A stretch of 64,000 nucleotides of DNA from contig PIUA01000020.1 of assembly GCA_017577405.1 (NCBI GenBank), positions 124,001 to 188,000 of the forward strand. The letters are read 5' to 3'. A program made the translations under genes and the position numbers. Positions 24,701 to 32,846 of the stretch are shown piece by piece. The stretch is from Bacillota bacterium. GTDB lineage: Bacteria > Bacillota > Limnochordia > Limnochordales > Limnochordaceae. Under the pieces are notes generated by a model. The model had not been told where the DNA came from. It did no database searches and saw only the letters and a program-made list of their open reading frames with translations. Position 1 is the stretch's first letter; each line of letters opens with the position of its first letter.

Positions 24701-25885
24701 TCAGGAAGGGGCAACCATCACCGGCTGGGCGTGGTGCTCCTCCAGCTCGGTGCCCGCCACCGCCTCCTCCACCAGCTCCTCGACGGGCAGGGCGGCCTCC
24801 GCCGCCTCCACCTCGTCCAGCCGGGGGTGGGTGGCGGGGTGTTCGGGCACGAAGAGGGTGCAGCAGTCTTCATAGGGCCGGATGGAGATGGCGTAGGTGC
24901 CGATCTCCTCCGCCTTCTGGATGATCTCCGCCTTGTCCAGACCGACCAGGGGCCGGAGGACCGGCAGGTCGGTGACAGGGTTGATGGCCGCCAGGCTCTC
25001 GATGGTCTGGGAGGCCACCTGGCCCACGCTCTCGCCCGTCACCAGCGCGGCGAGGCCATCCCGCCGGGCCAGCCGGTCCGCGATGCGGTACATCATCCGG
25101 CGCATGACGGTCATGGAGAGCTCCGCGGGCACGTGCTTCCGGATGGCTGTCTGGGTCCGGGTGAAGGGGACCACGTAGAGGGGCAGCCGGCCGCCCCAGA
25201 GGGCCAGCACATCCGAGAGGTCCTGCACCTTCTGAAGGGAGCGGGGGCTGGTGAAGGGCGGGCTGTGGAAGTGGATGGCCCGGAGGGGCACCCCCCGCTT
25301 CATCATGTACCAGCCGGCCACGGGGCTGTCGATCCCTCCCGAGAGCAGCAGGAGGGCGGGGCTGCTCACCCCCACCGGCAGGCCGCCGGGCCCCGGCACA
25401 TCCCGGACATAGACGTAGGCGTGCTTCTCCCGAATCTCCAGCCGGACCCGGATCTCAGGCTGGTGCAGGTCCACGGTGAGCCCCTCCACCTGGCGGAGCA
25501 GGCGGGCGCCCAGCTCCCGGTTGAGCTCCATGGAGTTGAGGGGGAAGGCCTTGTTGGCCCGCCGGGCCTCCACCTTGAACCGGACCGGCCGGCGCTCCTC
25601 TGCCACCAGCCGGACGGCGGCCTCCGCCATGGCGTCGAGCTCCAAGGGGGTCTCCACAGCCGGGTGAAAGGCGACCACCCCGAAGACCCGCCGGAGCCGC
25701 TCCAGGGCGGCGGCCGTCTCGCCCGCCGGGTCGATGAAGATCCGGCCATGGCTGCGGAAGACCCGGATGCCTGGCAGATGGGCCAGAGCATCCCGCAGGT
25801 TCTGGACCAGGCGACCCTCGAAGGCCGGCCGGTTGTCCCCCTTCAAGCCGATCTCACCGTAACGGACCAGGATGAGCTCCCGCAC
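24701..25885 (-). CDS. thiI: tRNA 4-thiouridine synthetase ThiI
   Basis: This enzyme transfers sulfur to U8 of tRNA and, in some organisms, to the thiamine thiazole precursor. It is 394 residues from the GTG at 25885, which follows GGGGGAAGGG. The family N-terminus ELILVRYGEIGLKGDNR, a THUMP domain (about 60-165) and the PP-loop LLLLSGGIDSPVAGWYMMKRG are present, as is YEDCCTLFVPEHPATHP. No rhodanese domain follows, so sulfur must reach the active site another way. It starts 11 bases after the cysteine desulfurase stop, the usual sulfur-donor pairing. Confidence 0.95.
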   Translation of the reverse strand: MRELILVRYGEIGLKGDNRPAFEGRLVQNLRDALAHLPGIRVFRSHGRIFIDPAGETAAALERLRRVFGVVAFHPAVETPLELDAMAEAAVRLVAEERRPVRFKVEARRANKAFPLNSMELNRELGARLLRQVEGLTVDLHQPEIRVRLEIREKHAYVYVRDVPGPGGLPVGVSSPALLLLSGGIDSPVAGWYMMKRGVPLRAIHFHSPPFTSPRSLQKVQDLSDVLALWGGRLPLYVVPFTRTQTAIRKHVPAELSMTVMRRMMYRIADRLARRDGLAALVTGESVGQVASQTIESLAAINPVTDLPVLRPLVGLDKAEIIQKAEEIGTYAISIRPYEDCCTLFVPEHPATHPRLDEVEAAEAALPVEELVEEAVAGTELEEHHAQPVMVAPS

Positions 25886-25896
25886 AACCCTTCCCC

Positions 25897-27054
25897 CTAT
25901 TCCCCCATGAGGGCCCGCAAGGCCTCCACCTGGCGGACCACCGCTTCGATGGCCGCCTCCACCTCCGCCTCCTGGGTCTTGGGCGAGAGGCTGAGCCGGA
26001 TGGCCCCCTCCCGCCACCGCTCCGGCTCCCCTAAGGCCACCAGCACGTGACTGGTGGCCTGGCGCCGGGAAGAGCAGGCGGACCCGGTGGAGACGTAGAC
26101 CCCCTCCGCCTCCAAGGCATGGACCAGCACTTCGCCCCGGATCCCCTCAAAGGCCAGGTTCAGGATGTGGGGCGCGGCGTGGTCATCCTCGGGACCCAAG
26201 CGGCGGGCGCCCGGCACCCGCCGGAGGATCTCCTCCTCCAGCCGCCGGCGCAAAGCCCGGACCCGCTCCGCCTCCTCCCGCCAGGCGAGGGCCAGCTCGG
26301 CCGCCCGGCCGAAGCCGACGATCCCCGGCACGTTTTCGGTGCCTGGCCGGAGGTCCCGCTCCTGGCCGCCTCCCCAGACCAGGGGGATCAGATGGACCCC
26401 CGGCCGGACCCAGAGGGCCCCCACCCCCTTGGGGCCGTGGATCTTGTGGGCGCTCACGGTCAGAAGGTCACAGCCCCACGCCCGGGGGGTCACCCGGGTG
26501 AGGCCCACCGCCTGGACGGCATCCACATGGAAGAGGGCCTCGGGCCGCCGCTCCTTCACCACCCGGATCAGATCCTCCACCGGCTGGAGGGTCCCCACCT
26601 CGTTGTTCACCCGCATGACGCTGACCAAGACCGTGTCGGGCCGGACCCGCTCGGCCAGCACCTCCGGCAGGACCCGGCCTTCCCGGTCAACGGGGATCTC
26701 CTCCACCTCGAAACCCTCGTCGGCCAGGCGCCGGGCCGCCTCCCGCACCGACGGGTGCTCCACCGCGCTCACCAAGACGTGCCGGCCCCGCCGGGCCAGG
26801 GCCCGGGCCCCGCCCAGGACGGCCAGGTTGTTCGCCTCGGTCCCGCCGGAGGTGAAGGTGATCTCCTCGGGGGCCGCCTCCACCAGGCGAGCCACCTGCC
26901 GGCGGGCCTCCTCCACCCGCCGCTCCGCTTCGAGGCCCAGGGCATGAAGGGAGGAAGGGTTCCCAAACTGGTCCCCCTCCATCACCTCCACCATGGCCTC
27001 CACCACCCGGGGATCGGGCGGGGTGGTCGCACTGTGATCCAGGTACGCGCGCAC
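25897..27054 (-). CDS. Cysteine desulfurase (NifS/IscS family)
   Basis: This 385-residue PLP enzyme draws sulfur from cysteine. It begins AYLDHSATTPPDPRVVEAM. Other family motifs are FTSGGTEANNLAVLGG, the PLP lysine in SAHKIHGPKGVGALW, RPGTENVPGIVGFG and the active-site cysteine in STGSACSSRR. Pairing with thiI indicates it is the NifZ-type sulfur donor for tRNA 4-thiouridine; a more general Fe-S role cannot be excluded. The GTG start at 27054 has GGGAGGCGG upstream, and an extended -10 promoter precedes it. Confidence 0.94.
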   Translation of the reverse strand: MRAYLDHSATTPPDPRVVEAMVEVMEGDQFGNPSSLHALGLEAERRVEEARRQVARLVEAAPEEITFTSGGTEANNLAVLGGARALARRGRHVLVSAVEHPSVREAARRLADEGFEVEEIPVDREGRVLPEVLAERVRPDTVLVSVMRVNNEVGTLQPVEDLIRVVKERRPEALFHVDAVQAVGLTRVTPRAWGCDLLTVSAHKIHGPKGVGALWVRPGVHLIPLVWGGGQERDLRPGTENVPGIVGFGRAAELALAWREEAERVRALRRRLEEEILRRVPGARRLGPEDDHAAPHILNLAFEGIRGEVLVHALEAEGVYVSTGSACSSRRQATSHVLVALGEPERWREGAIRLSLSPKTQEAEVEAAIEAVVRQVEALRALMGE

Positions 27055-27090
27055 GGGACCGCCTCCCTGCTGGCCCTAGCCTGCCCAGGC

Positions 27091-27099
27091 ATTGTAACA
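27091..27099 (-). promoter_or_regulatory. Promoter of the desulfurase-thiI operon (extended -10)
   Basis: On the minus strand TGTTACAAT matches an extended -10 (TGnTANAAT). A clear -35 is lacking. Transcription would begin near 27084, 30 bases before the GTG start. Confidence 0.55.
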
Positions 27100-27103
27100 C
27101 GAA

Positions 27104-27162
27104 GCCCGGTCGGCGAACCAGACCGGGCCCCCCGGCCAGGTCCGGGCGGGGCGGCCCGGACC
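27104..27162 (-). terminator. Paired hairpins ending the envelope operon
   Basis: Two strong stems follow the SLH gene. The first is GGTCCGGGC (27139-27147) with GCCCGGACC (27154-27162), nine base pairs and a 6-base loop. The second is GCCCGGTC (27104-27111) with GACCGGGC (27121-27128), eight base pairs. On the minus strand the second is followed by TTCGTGTT, a short T-rich tail. Together they likely terminate transcription from the exbB operon before the next promoter. Confidence 0.55.
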
Positions 27163-27192
27163 CGGCCTTGTGCGAGACGTCTCGTCGTGCGT

Positions 27193-28275
27193 TCAGTTGC
27201 CGCTGACCAGCGCCGCGATGATGGCCACCAGACCGGCCGCCACGCCGACAATGCTGGTGGTTCTGAGGCTCCGGGTCGCCTCCTCCGACTGGAGCCGGTA
27301 GGCGTCGAAGTCCCGCTGGAGGGAGGCGAGCTGGCGCTCCAGCTGGAGCTGGCGGGTCTGAACCCCGGCCACCGTGCCCGGCGTGCTCTGGAGCACGTCC
27401 AGCCGGTTCGCCAGATCCCGGATCTCGGCGAAGAGCTGGCTGTCGGCCCCCATCATCTCCTGCCGCTGCTGTTCCAGGCGGGCTTGAAGGGCTTCCCGCT
27501 CAGCCCGCTCCTGGGCGAGGCTGGTCTGCAGGGCCGCCACCTGCCCTTCCAACTCCGCCGTCAGCTGGGCCTGCTGGTTCAGGGCCTCGGAGGTGGCCTG
27601 GAGGCGGGAAGCCAGGTCGGCCAAGCTCTGGCCGATGTTGATCCCCTGAACGCCCAGGTCCCCCTCGATCTGGTTTTGGAACTCGGCCAGGCGCTGGTCC
27701 AGGGTGCCCGTCTGGAGCCCCAAGTCCTCCCGCAGCTGCTCCAGCTCCCGGGCCAGTGCCGCCACGTCTTGGCCTCGCTGAGCGGTGGCCTCCTCCAGCT
27801 CCCGGACCCGGGCCAGGATGCTGTCCAGAGCGCCGCCCGCGGCGGTGAGGGCCTCCACATCCGCGCTCAAGGCGGCCGTCCGCCGCTCCAGCTCCTCCCG
27901 GGCCGCATGCCAGGCGACCAGCTCCTCCTGGAACTCGGTGGCCAGGCGGGTCAGAAGCTCTTGGGTCTCCCGGGGGAGGGTTCCGCCCGTCTGCTCCACC
28001 TGGTCCAGCACCCGGGCCACCGCCACCGCGAAGGTGTACCGGTCCACGGGCCGGTCCCCGCGGAACATCTGGTTGTCTTCCAAAGTGAGGTAGCCTTCAT
28101 TGATCAGGCGCTGCACCGCGGCGTAGGCCCAGTGGTCCGTGGGCACGTCCCGGATGGTCTGCGCCCAGGCCGGCCCGGGCACCAGCGCCAGCATGATCAG
28201 GGTGAGCACCGCTGCCACGCCCTGGCGCGCCCGGCTCCGGACCCGGCGTCGAAGGAGAAACACCTTCTCTTGCAC
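27193..28275 (-). CDS. Secreted SLH-domain coiled-coil protein (possible outer-membrane tether)
   Basis: This protein of about 360 residues has a signal peptide ending near PGPAWA. One S-layer-homology domain follows (IRDVPTDHWAYAAVQRLINEG, then NQMFRGDRPVDRYTFAVAVARVL). A heptad-rich coiled coil of roughly 200 residues comes next, and then a C-terminal hydrophobic helix (SIVGVAAGLVAIIAALVSG). In diderm Firmicutes, SLH proteins with long coiled coils tie the outer membrane to peptidoglycan; here the anchor is a helix, not the OmpM beta-barrel. GTG 28275 is preferred for ribosome spacing; the frame is open to 28308. It is the last gene of the exbB operon. Confidence 0.8.
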   Translation of the reverse strand: MQEKVFLLRRRVRSRARQGVAAVLTLIMLALVPGPAWAQTIRDVPTDHWAYAAVQRLINEGYLTLEDNQMFRGDRPVDRYTFAVAVARVLDQVEQTGGTLPRETQELLTRLATEFQEELVAWHAAREELERRTAALSADVEALTAAGGALDSILARVRELEEATAQRGQDVAALARELEQLREDLGLQTGTLDQRLAEFQNQIEGDLGVQGINIGQSLADLASRLQATSEALNQQAQLTAELEGQVAALQTSLAQERAEREALQARLEQQRQEMMGADSQLFAEIRDLANRLDVLQSTPGTVAGVQTRQLQLERQLASLQRDFDAYRLQSEEATRSLRTTSIVGVAAGLVAIIAALVSGN

Positions 28276-28308
28276 CGTCTCCACTTCCTTTCCCGAGCAC
28301 GAGCCCAC

Positions 28309-30432
28309 CTAGGGCTCGACCGTCTTCCGATCCGCCAGCCAGACCTGGAGCTGCCCGTTGAGCTGAACCTGAGGGTCGCGGGACGCCCCGGCCTGGGCGG
28401 TGACGTCGACCGGCGCCCGCCCCGGGCCGGCAACCAGCTCCAAGCGCTCCAGGCGCACCTGGGCGGCATCCGAACCGACGGGCCAGAACCAGAAGGTGGC
28501 CAGGTTCCCCTTGGCCAGGGTCAAGGGCTCTGCCTCACCCAGGTGCCCAGCGAAGCGGACCCGCCCCGGCTGGGAGTGGTCCACCTGCCACTCCCGGAAG
28601 AGCTCCGACCGAGGGGCGCCCACCACGGCGTCCACGCGGCCCACCAGCACGTGCTCCAGGCGGAGCTGCTCCGGGTCGTAGCTGATCTCACCGGCCACGC
28701 CCCAAACGTTCCGCAGGTTGACACCCTGGAGGACCACCTCCACCCGCTGGTCGCCTACGGGGTTGGCTTGGCTGGAGATCGGCCGGCTCTCCAGGGTGAC
28801 CCGCGCTTGGAGCGGCTCCACCTGGATCGCCCGCGACCCGGTCAGAGGCTCACCGGTGTTGGCCGCCTGCGCCCGGATGTTGTAGTAAAAATTCCCCCGC
28901 TCGAACTTTCCCGTCGGCCGCAGGTACCAGGTGAGGGTAACGGACTCCCCGGGCGCCAGCCGGGGAAGGAGCCGCTCCTCGGCGTTCCCCTGCTCGAGCC
29001 GCAGCTGATCCTGGACCGCCGGGGAGAGCCGGGCCACGATCCACTCGGCGGCAGACCCGCCGGTATTGGTCAGGGTGACCCGCACGGGGAAGCGGGGCGG
29101 ATCATACCCTCCATCGGGCGCCTCACCCAGGCGGTCGGGGGCCTCCACCCGCATGGAGACCTGCGCGGGGGCGAGGACCTCCACCTCTCGCCGCCCCTCG
29201 TTGGATTCGGCGTTGGTAGCGTGCACCTGAACCCGGTAGGTGAAGGTGCCCACGGTCCCCTTGGGAATGCGCAGCTCCCAGCGGACCTGGCCCGTCCCGC
29301 CCGGAGGCAAGGTGCCCAGGCTCCGGCGGGCTTGGCCGGCGCCCCCTTCCACCTGGAAGGGATGGGGCGGCAGGATCTCCGCGGTGACGTTGAGCGCCTC
29401 ACCCACGCCGGTGTTCTGCACGTAGGCCACCACCGTCAGGATCCGATCCTCGGTCTGGGAGCCCTCGATGGTCCGGGCCGAGGTGAGGCCCAGGGAGAGC
29501 TGGCCCGGCGCGATGTCAATCCCGCCCAAACCGTAATAGGTGACATACTCCCGCCCCTCGCCCGCGGCCAGAGGCTCCGGATCCCAGAAGATGGCCAGGG
29601 CCGAGTCCAGCTCAAACTCGCCCTTGCGGGTGAAGTCCCGCCCCGCCTGGAAGTCGAAGCTCCAGACGCCGTCGGCCAGGCTCCCCCAGTTGGTCATGTA
29701 GATCCGGTCGGGGGGCGTCTCCCCCGGATAGCGGAGGGTGCCCTGGGCCATCACCTGGGGCTGGCTGAGATCGTCGAAGGCCTGCCAAAACTCGGGAATG
29801 GCCGAGCCCACCAGCACCGTGTCGGTGGTGACGGCCCGCTCGCCCACCCGGAAGGGCGCGCCGTCGTTGGCGCCCAGCATGGTGTCCAGCATGATCCGCA
29901 ACCCCACCTGGTGGGCGCGGGTGTCGGTGTTCTGGACCCGGTAGGCGATCCGGACCGTGTCCATCAGCCCGGTGGTGAGGCTTCGGGTGAAGCTGAGGAC
30001 CTGGGTCACCTCCAGGGGCCCCAGCTGCCAGGCGGCGACGATGGCCTCCCCTTCCCGCTCGGGCAGCCGCACCGGCACGCCGTAGTTGGCGCTCCGGCCG
30101 GCCCGGCGCTGGGTCGGCCCGCCGAAGACCCAGCTCACCCCGTCGATCTGGACCGTGGTGTAGCTGGTCCAGGGCCCGGGATGGCGGGTCCCGTAGATGA
30201 GCGGCTTCTCGTCGTCCTCCGGCCGCTCCGGATCGCCACCGGTGGTGTAGATGGCGAAACGGCCCGTGTTCTCCTGGCTGGCGTTGACCAGAATCTCCAC
30301 GTACTCGTTGGCCAAGGTGACCAGCTCAGCCTCGCCGTTCCCGTCAACCTTCGGCTGCGCGCCGGCCCTCCCTCCCGCGAGGAGGCTGATGGCCAGCACC
30401 GTGAGAAGAAGCGTCTGCCATCGCCGCTGCAT
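28309..30432 (-). CDS. Secreted multidomain beta-sandwich protein with cohesin-like domain
   Basis: I do not recognise this protein of about 707 residues as a named family. A signal peptide (cleavage near GGRAGA) leads into a beta-rich N-terminal domain of some 260 residues. Two Ig/CARDB-like segments follow: LTVVAYVQNTGVGEALNVTA, and FPVRVTLTNTGGSAAEW. The C-terminal region, with VWGVAGEISYDPEQLRLEHV and FAGHLGEAEPLTLAKGNLAT, resembles a cohesin-type domain. The tonB-like gene overlaps its first ATG (30441) as ATGA; ATG 30432 has AGGAGAG nine bases upstream. Between tonB and the SLH gene, it is probably periplasmic or surface-exposed. Confidence 0.7.
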   Translation of the reverse strand: MQRRWQTLLLTVLAISLLAGGRAGAQPKVDGNGEAELVTLANEYVEILVNASQENTGRFAIYTTGGDPERPEDDEKPLIYGTRHPGPWTSYTTVQIDGVSWVFGGPTQRRAGRSANYGVPVRLPEREGEAIVAAWQLGPLEVTQVLSFTRSLTTGLMDTVRIAYRVQNTDTRAHQVGLRIMLDTMLGANDGAPFRVGERAVTTDTVLVGSAIPEFWQAFDDLSQPQVMAQGTLRYPGETPPDRIYMTNWGSLADGVWSFDFQAGRDFTRKGEFELDSALAIFWDPEPLAAGEGREYVTYYGLGGIDIAPGQLSLGLTSARTIEGSQTEDRILTVVAYVQNTGVGEALNVTAEILPPHPFQVEGGAGQARRSLGTLPPGGTGQVRWELRIPKGTVGTFTYRVQVHATNAESNEGRREVEVLAPAQVSMRVEAPDRLGEAPDGGYDPPRFPVRVTLTNTGGSAAEWIVARLSPAVQDQLRLEQGNAEERLLPRLAPGESVTLTWYLRPTGKFERGNFYYNIRAQAANTGEPLTGSRAIQVEPLQARVTLESRPISSQANPVGDQRVEVVLQGVNLRNVWGVAGEISYDPEQLRLEHVLVGRVDAVVGAPRSELFREWQVDHSQPGRVRFAGHLGEAEPLTLAKGNLATFWFWPVGSDAAQVRLERLELVAGPGRAPVDVTAQAGASRDPQVQLNGQLQVWLADRKTVEP

Positions 30433-30437
30433 CGGCA

Positions 30438-31349
30438 TCATCTCTCCTGGAGGTACTCGGCGGCTCCTACCAGCTCCACGTGCCCCACAAACTGGTTGCC
30501 CTCCCTCTGGAACGTGACCCGGGCGTGCACCGCATAGGGGGCCGCCTGCCGCGATCCCGTCAGCCGCTGCTGCCGGGCCAGCACCGTGAGGGCCTGCAGG
30601 GCGTACTCATCCAGCACCCGGTGCCCTGAGAGCTGGACCGGCAGAATGCGCTGGACCCTCCCCGTCTCGTCCAGCTCCAGGCGGACCTCCACCGCCCCTT
30701 CCAAACCGAGGTTCTCCGCATTCTTGGGGTAGCCCAGGCTGCTGGTCCCCAGGTTGATGAGGGAGCCCGGCTCGCCCAAGGGGGGCAGGGCCGGCGGGCC
30801 TGGATCCTCCGGGACCGGCTCCGACGCCGGCTCGGGCGTGGGCGAGCTGCCCGCATCGGCCGGAGCCGCCCGCTCCCGGCTCTCGGCCGGGGCGGCGGTG
30901 CGGGTAGCGGGCTTGGGATCAGGTGCGGCCGCCGCCTGGGGCTTGGGGGCTTCCTGCACGGGATCGGCCCCCTGGGGGCTGGTCAGGGGGGTGTCGGCCG
31001 CGGTGGACGGGACCGGCGCCTGGATGGCCGGCTCAGGCTCGGGTTGGGCCTCGGCTGGGGGCGCAGGTTCCCGCTGGGGCCGGGGCTCAGCCGGCGGCTC
31101 GGGCTCGGGCGCCTGACGCTGGGCCGGAGCCGGGCGCCGTTCGGGGGCCACCCGTTGGGGTGTGGTCCGCTGGCTGGCCACCGGCTCATCCACCCGGACC
31201 ACCTGGACCACGCCGCCGCTGAACAAGGAGGGAAGCTGGGCGCCCGCCCGGTTGGACAGCTGGGGCGCAAAGAGGAGCACGGCCATGTGGATCAAGACCG
31301 AGATGAGCAGAAACGTCCCCATCCGGGTCTCTTCCGGTTCCCGTCCCAT
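30438..31349 (-). CDS. TonB-like energy transducer
   Basis: This 303-residue protein has one N-terminal membrane helix (TFLLISVLIHMAVLLFAP) and a Pro/Ala/Glu-rich spacer of about 140 residues able to cross a periplasm. A C-terminal TonB domain completes it: YPKNAENLGLEGAVEVRLEL, DETGRVQ, then SGHRVLDEYALQAL. TonB links the proton-driven ExbB-ExbD motor to outer-membrane receptors. This makes sense only in a cell with an outer membrane or an analogous outer layer. ATG 31349 has GGAGGGGAG upstream. It sits 35 bases after exbD. Confidence 0.85.
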   Translation of the reverse strand: MGREPEETRMGTFLLISVLIHMAVLLFAPQLSNRAGAQLPSLFSGGVVQVVRVDEPVASQRTTPQRVAPERRPAPAQRQAPEPEPPAEPRPQREPAPPAEAQPEPEPAIQAPVPSTAADTPLTSPQGADPVQEAPKPQAAAAPDPKPATRTAAPAESRERAAPADAGSSPTPEPASEPVPEDPGPPALPPLGEPGSLINLGTSSLGYPKNAENLGLEGAVEVRLELDETGRVQRILPVQLSGHRVLDEYALQALTVLARQQRLTGSRQAAPYAVHARVTFQREGNQFVGHVELVGAAEYLQER

Positions 31350-31384
31350 GCTCTCCCCTCCTTCCCCGCCGCTGGCCGCCCCGC

Positions 31385-31786
31385 CTAGGTTTCCGTCCGT
31401 ACCGCCAGGGCGAGCCGGTGGCCCCCGACAGCCCGCACATCATCGATGGCCTGCACGATCTGCTCGTAGCGGGCCCGCCGGTCGCCCCGGATGATGACCA
31501 GAAGATCAGGGCGGCTGGCCAAAGCCTGGCGGACCTCCGCCTGGAGCTGGGCCGAGGTGACCGCCCGGTCCCCCAGATAGGTCCGCCCGTCCTCCCGGAT
31601 GGTGATGACCAGCTCGGCCGGCACGTTCTGGCGGGCGGTGGCGGCACTGGGGAGCTGGATGTCCAGACCGGCCGTCTCCGTCCGGAAGGTGGTGGTGACC
31701 ACAAAAAAGAGCACCAAGAAGAACATGACATCGATCAGCGGGACGATGTTCACCCCGCCGACCCGACGCCTGGTCCGGCGGATCAT
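31385..31786 (-). CDS. exbD: ExbD/TolR-family motor protein
   Basis: This 133-residue protein has a single membrane helix carrying the essential proton-path aspartate, in NIVPLIDVMFFLVLFF. A periplasmic ExbD/TolR domain follows (LPSAATARQNVPAELVITIR, then RARYEQIVQAIDDVRAVG). It forms the stator/motor with ExbB. Its ATG overlaps the exbB stop as TGATG. The downstream tonB-like gene argues for ExbD more than TolR. Confidence 0.9.
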   Translation of the reverse strand: MIRRTRRRVGGVNIVPLIDVMFFLVLFFVVTTTFRTETAGLDIQLPSAATARQNVPAELVITIREDGRTYLGDRAVTSAQLQAEVRQALASRPDLLVIIRGDRRARYEQIVQAIDDVRAVGGHRLALAVRTET

Positions 31787-32400
31787 CAGGCCACCCCCCG
31801 GTAGGAGTGCACCTCAAGAACCTCCGACACAGCCCGGTTCATCTCCTGGACCCGGCGGTCGATCATGCCGCTCAGCCAGTTGTGGACAAAAAGGGTGGGA
31901 ATGGCGATGACCAGACCCGTGGCGGTGGTGATCAAGGCCTCCGCGATGCCCCCCGCCATGGCCGCCGGGTCGGTCACCCCCTGCATCCCCGACAGGACCT
32001 GGAAGGTGTCCATGATCCCCGTCACCGTGCCCAGAAGCCCCAGGAGGGGGGCCAACGCGGCGATGGTCTCGAGCCAATCCAGGCGCCGTTCCATCTTGTA
32101 GACCTCATCCTGGCCCGCATGCTCCAGCTGGTCCCGCAGCTCCCGGGTGGGCCGGTCATAGTTGGCCACGGCCACGGCCAAGACGGCCGCCACTGGCCCC
32201 CGATGCCGCTTGGTGATCTGGACCGCTTCCAAGAGCCGCTCCTGCTCCAACGCCAGATGGACCTCTTCCAAGAGCTCTTCGGTGTTGGTCCGGGTCCGCA
32301 TCAGGTACCAGAACCGCTCGAGGAAGACGGCCAGGCCGATGAGCGAAAGGAGGAGCAGGGGGATCATCACTGGTCCGCCCTGGATGAAGATCTCAACCAT
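31786..32400 (-). CDS. exbB: MotA/TolQ/ExbB proton-channel protein
   Basis: This 204-residue protein has the three-helix layout of the ExbB/TolQ family: helix 1 near residues 10-27 (VMIPLLLLSLIGLAVFLERF), a cytoplasmic helical region, and helices 2 and 3 in ETIAALAPLLGLLGTVTGIM and ALITTATGLVIAIPTLFVHN. The TGLVIAIP helix with its polar threonines lines the proton path. It is the first gene of a five-gene envelope operon. The divergent SASP gene starts 170 bases away. Confidence 0.9.
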   Translation of the reverse strand: MVEIFIQGGPVMIPLLLLSLIGLAVFLERFWYLMRTRTNTEELLEEVHLALEQERLLEAVQITKRHRGPVAAVLAVAVANYDRPTRELRDQLEHAGQDEVYKMERRLDWLETIAALAPLLGLLGTVTGIMDTFQVLSGMQGVTDPAAMAGGIAEALITTATGLVIAIPTLFVHNWLSGMIDRRVQEMNRAVSEVLEVHSYRGVA

Positions 32401-32570
32401 CGCGCGCCCGCCTTTCCCGCTGCACTTGGGCCTCCTGACCAGCCCGTACTTCGACGGCGCGGGGAACCACTCCTTTCTAGAGGGCCCAATTGCTGGTGGT
32501 CATTGCTGGGAGATGAAGGGAGAAACTGAGGGGCAGATGGGTCGAAAACACGGGCCAGGGAGGAAGGGCC
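32401..32570 (-). promoter_or_regulatory. Divergent intergenic region between exbB and the SASP gene
   Basis: This gap must hold promoters for both directions. For exbB, TAGAAA (minus strand, near 32475) with an upstream ATGACC about 18 bases away is a weak candidate. For the SASP gene a sigma-G promoter is expected, but I could not find a convincing match. AGGGAGGA before 32571 is the SASP ribosome site. Confidence 0.3.
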
Positions 32571-32846
32571 ATGGGGTCTGGGAGGCGGGCCCGGAAAGGC
32601 GGCCGCGCCCAGGGGCGCGGGGAACCGTCACCCTGGGCGCAAGCCTTGGAGCGGGCCAAGTGGGAGGTGGCCCGGTCGCTGGGCGTGGATCAGGAGGTGG
32701 AGAGCGTGGGCTGGAGCGGCCTGCCGGCCCACCAGACGGGCCGCATCGGGGGGCGGCTGCGGGGCCGGCTCCGCCTCCAGCTGGCCCGCCAGATCAGGAC
32801 GGGCGAGCCAGGCACCGGGCCAGACGATCCCGCTCCACCGTCATGA
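32571..32846 (+). CDS. Small acid-soluble spore protein, alpha/beta type
   Basis: This 91-residue basic protein has the alpha/beta SASP layout. The first helix is LERAKWEVARSLGV, corresponding to the K-x-E-I-A-x-E-x-G block that holds the germination-protease site. The second block is HQTGRIGGRLRGRLRLQLARQI, matching the G-x-V-G-G-x-(I/M)-x-K/R-x-L DNA-binding segment. Such proteins coat spore DNA and protect it from UV and heat. The ATG at 32571 has AGGGAGGA upstream. It is divergent from exbB and its 3' end overlaps the GNAT gene by 53 bases on the opposite strand. Confidence 0.75.
   Translation: MGSGRRARKGGRAQGRGEPSPWAQALERAKWEVARSLGVDQEVESVGWSGLPAHQTGRIGGRLRGRLRLQLARQIRTGEPGTGPDDPAPPS

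Noticed and set aside
22673-26050. Plus-strand open frame of 1125 codons opposite the metal ATPase and thiI
   Set aside because: Same antisense artefact. It runs through the strong ATPase promoter region and has low-complexity composition.
27139-27162. 9-bp inverted repeat as a regulator operator
   Set aside because: It lies downstream of the SLH gene and upstream of the next promoter, with a second hairpin beside it, so a terminator is the simpler reading.
26047-30537. Plus-strand open frame of 1496 codons opposite the desulfurase, SLH and cohesin-like genes
   Set aside because: In G+C-rich DNA, antisense frames of real genes are often open. The translation is His/Gly/Pro/Leu-rich with no domain, and it crosses several well-supported minus-strand genes and their promoters.
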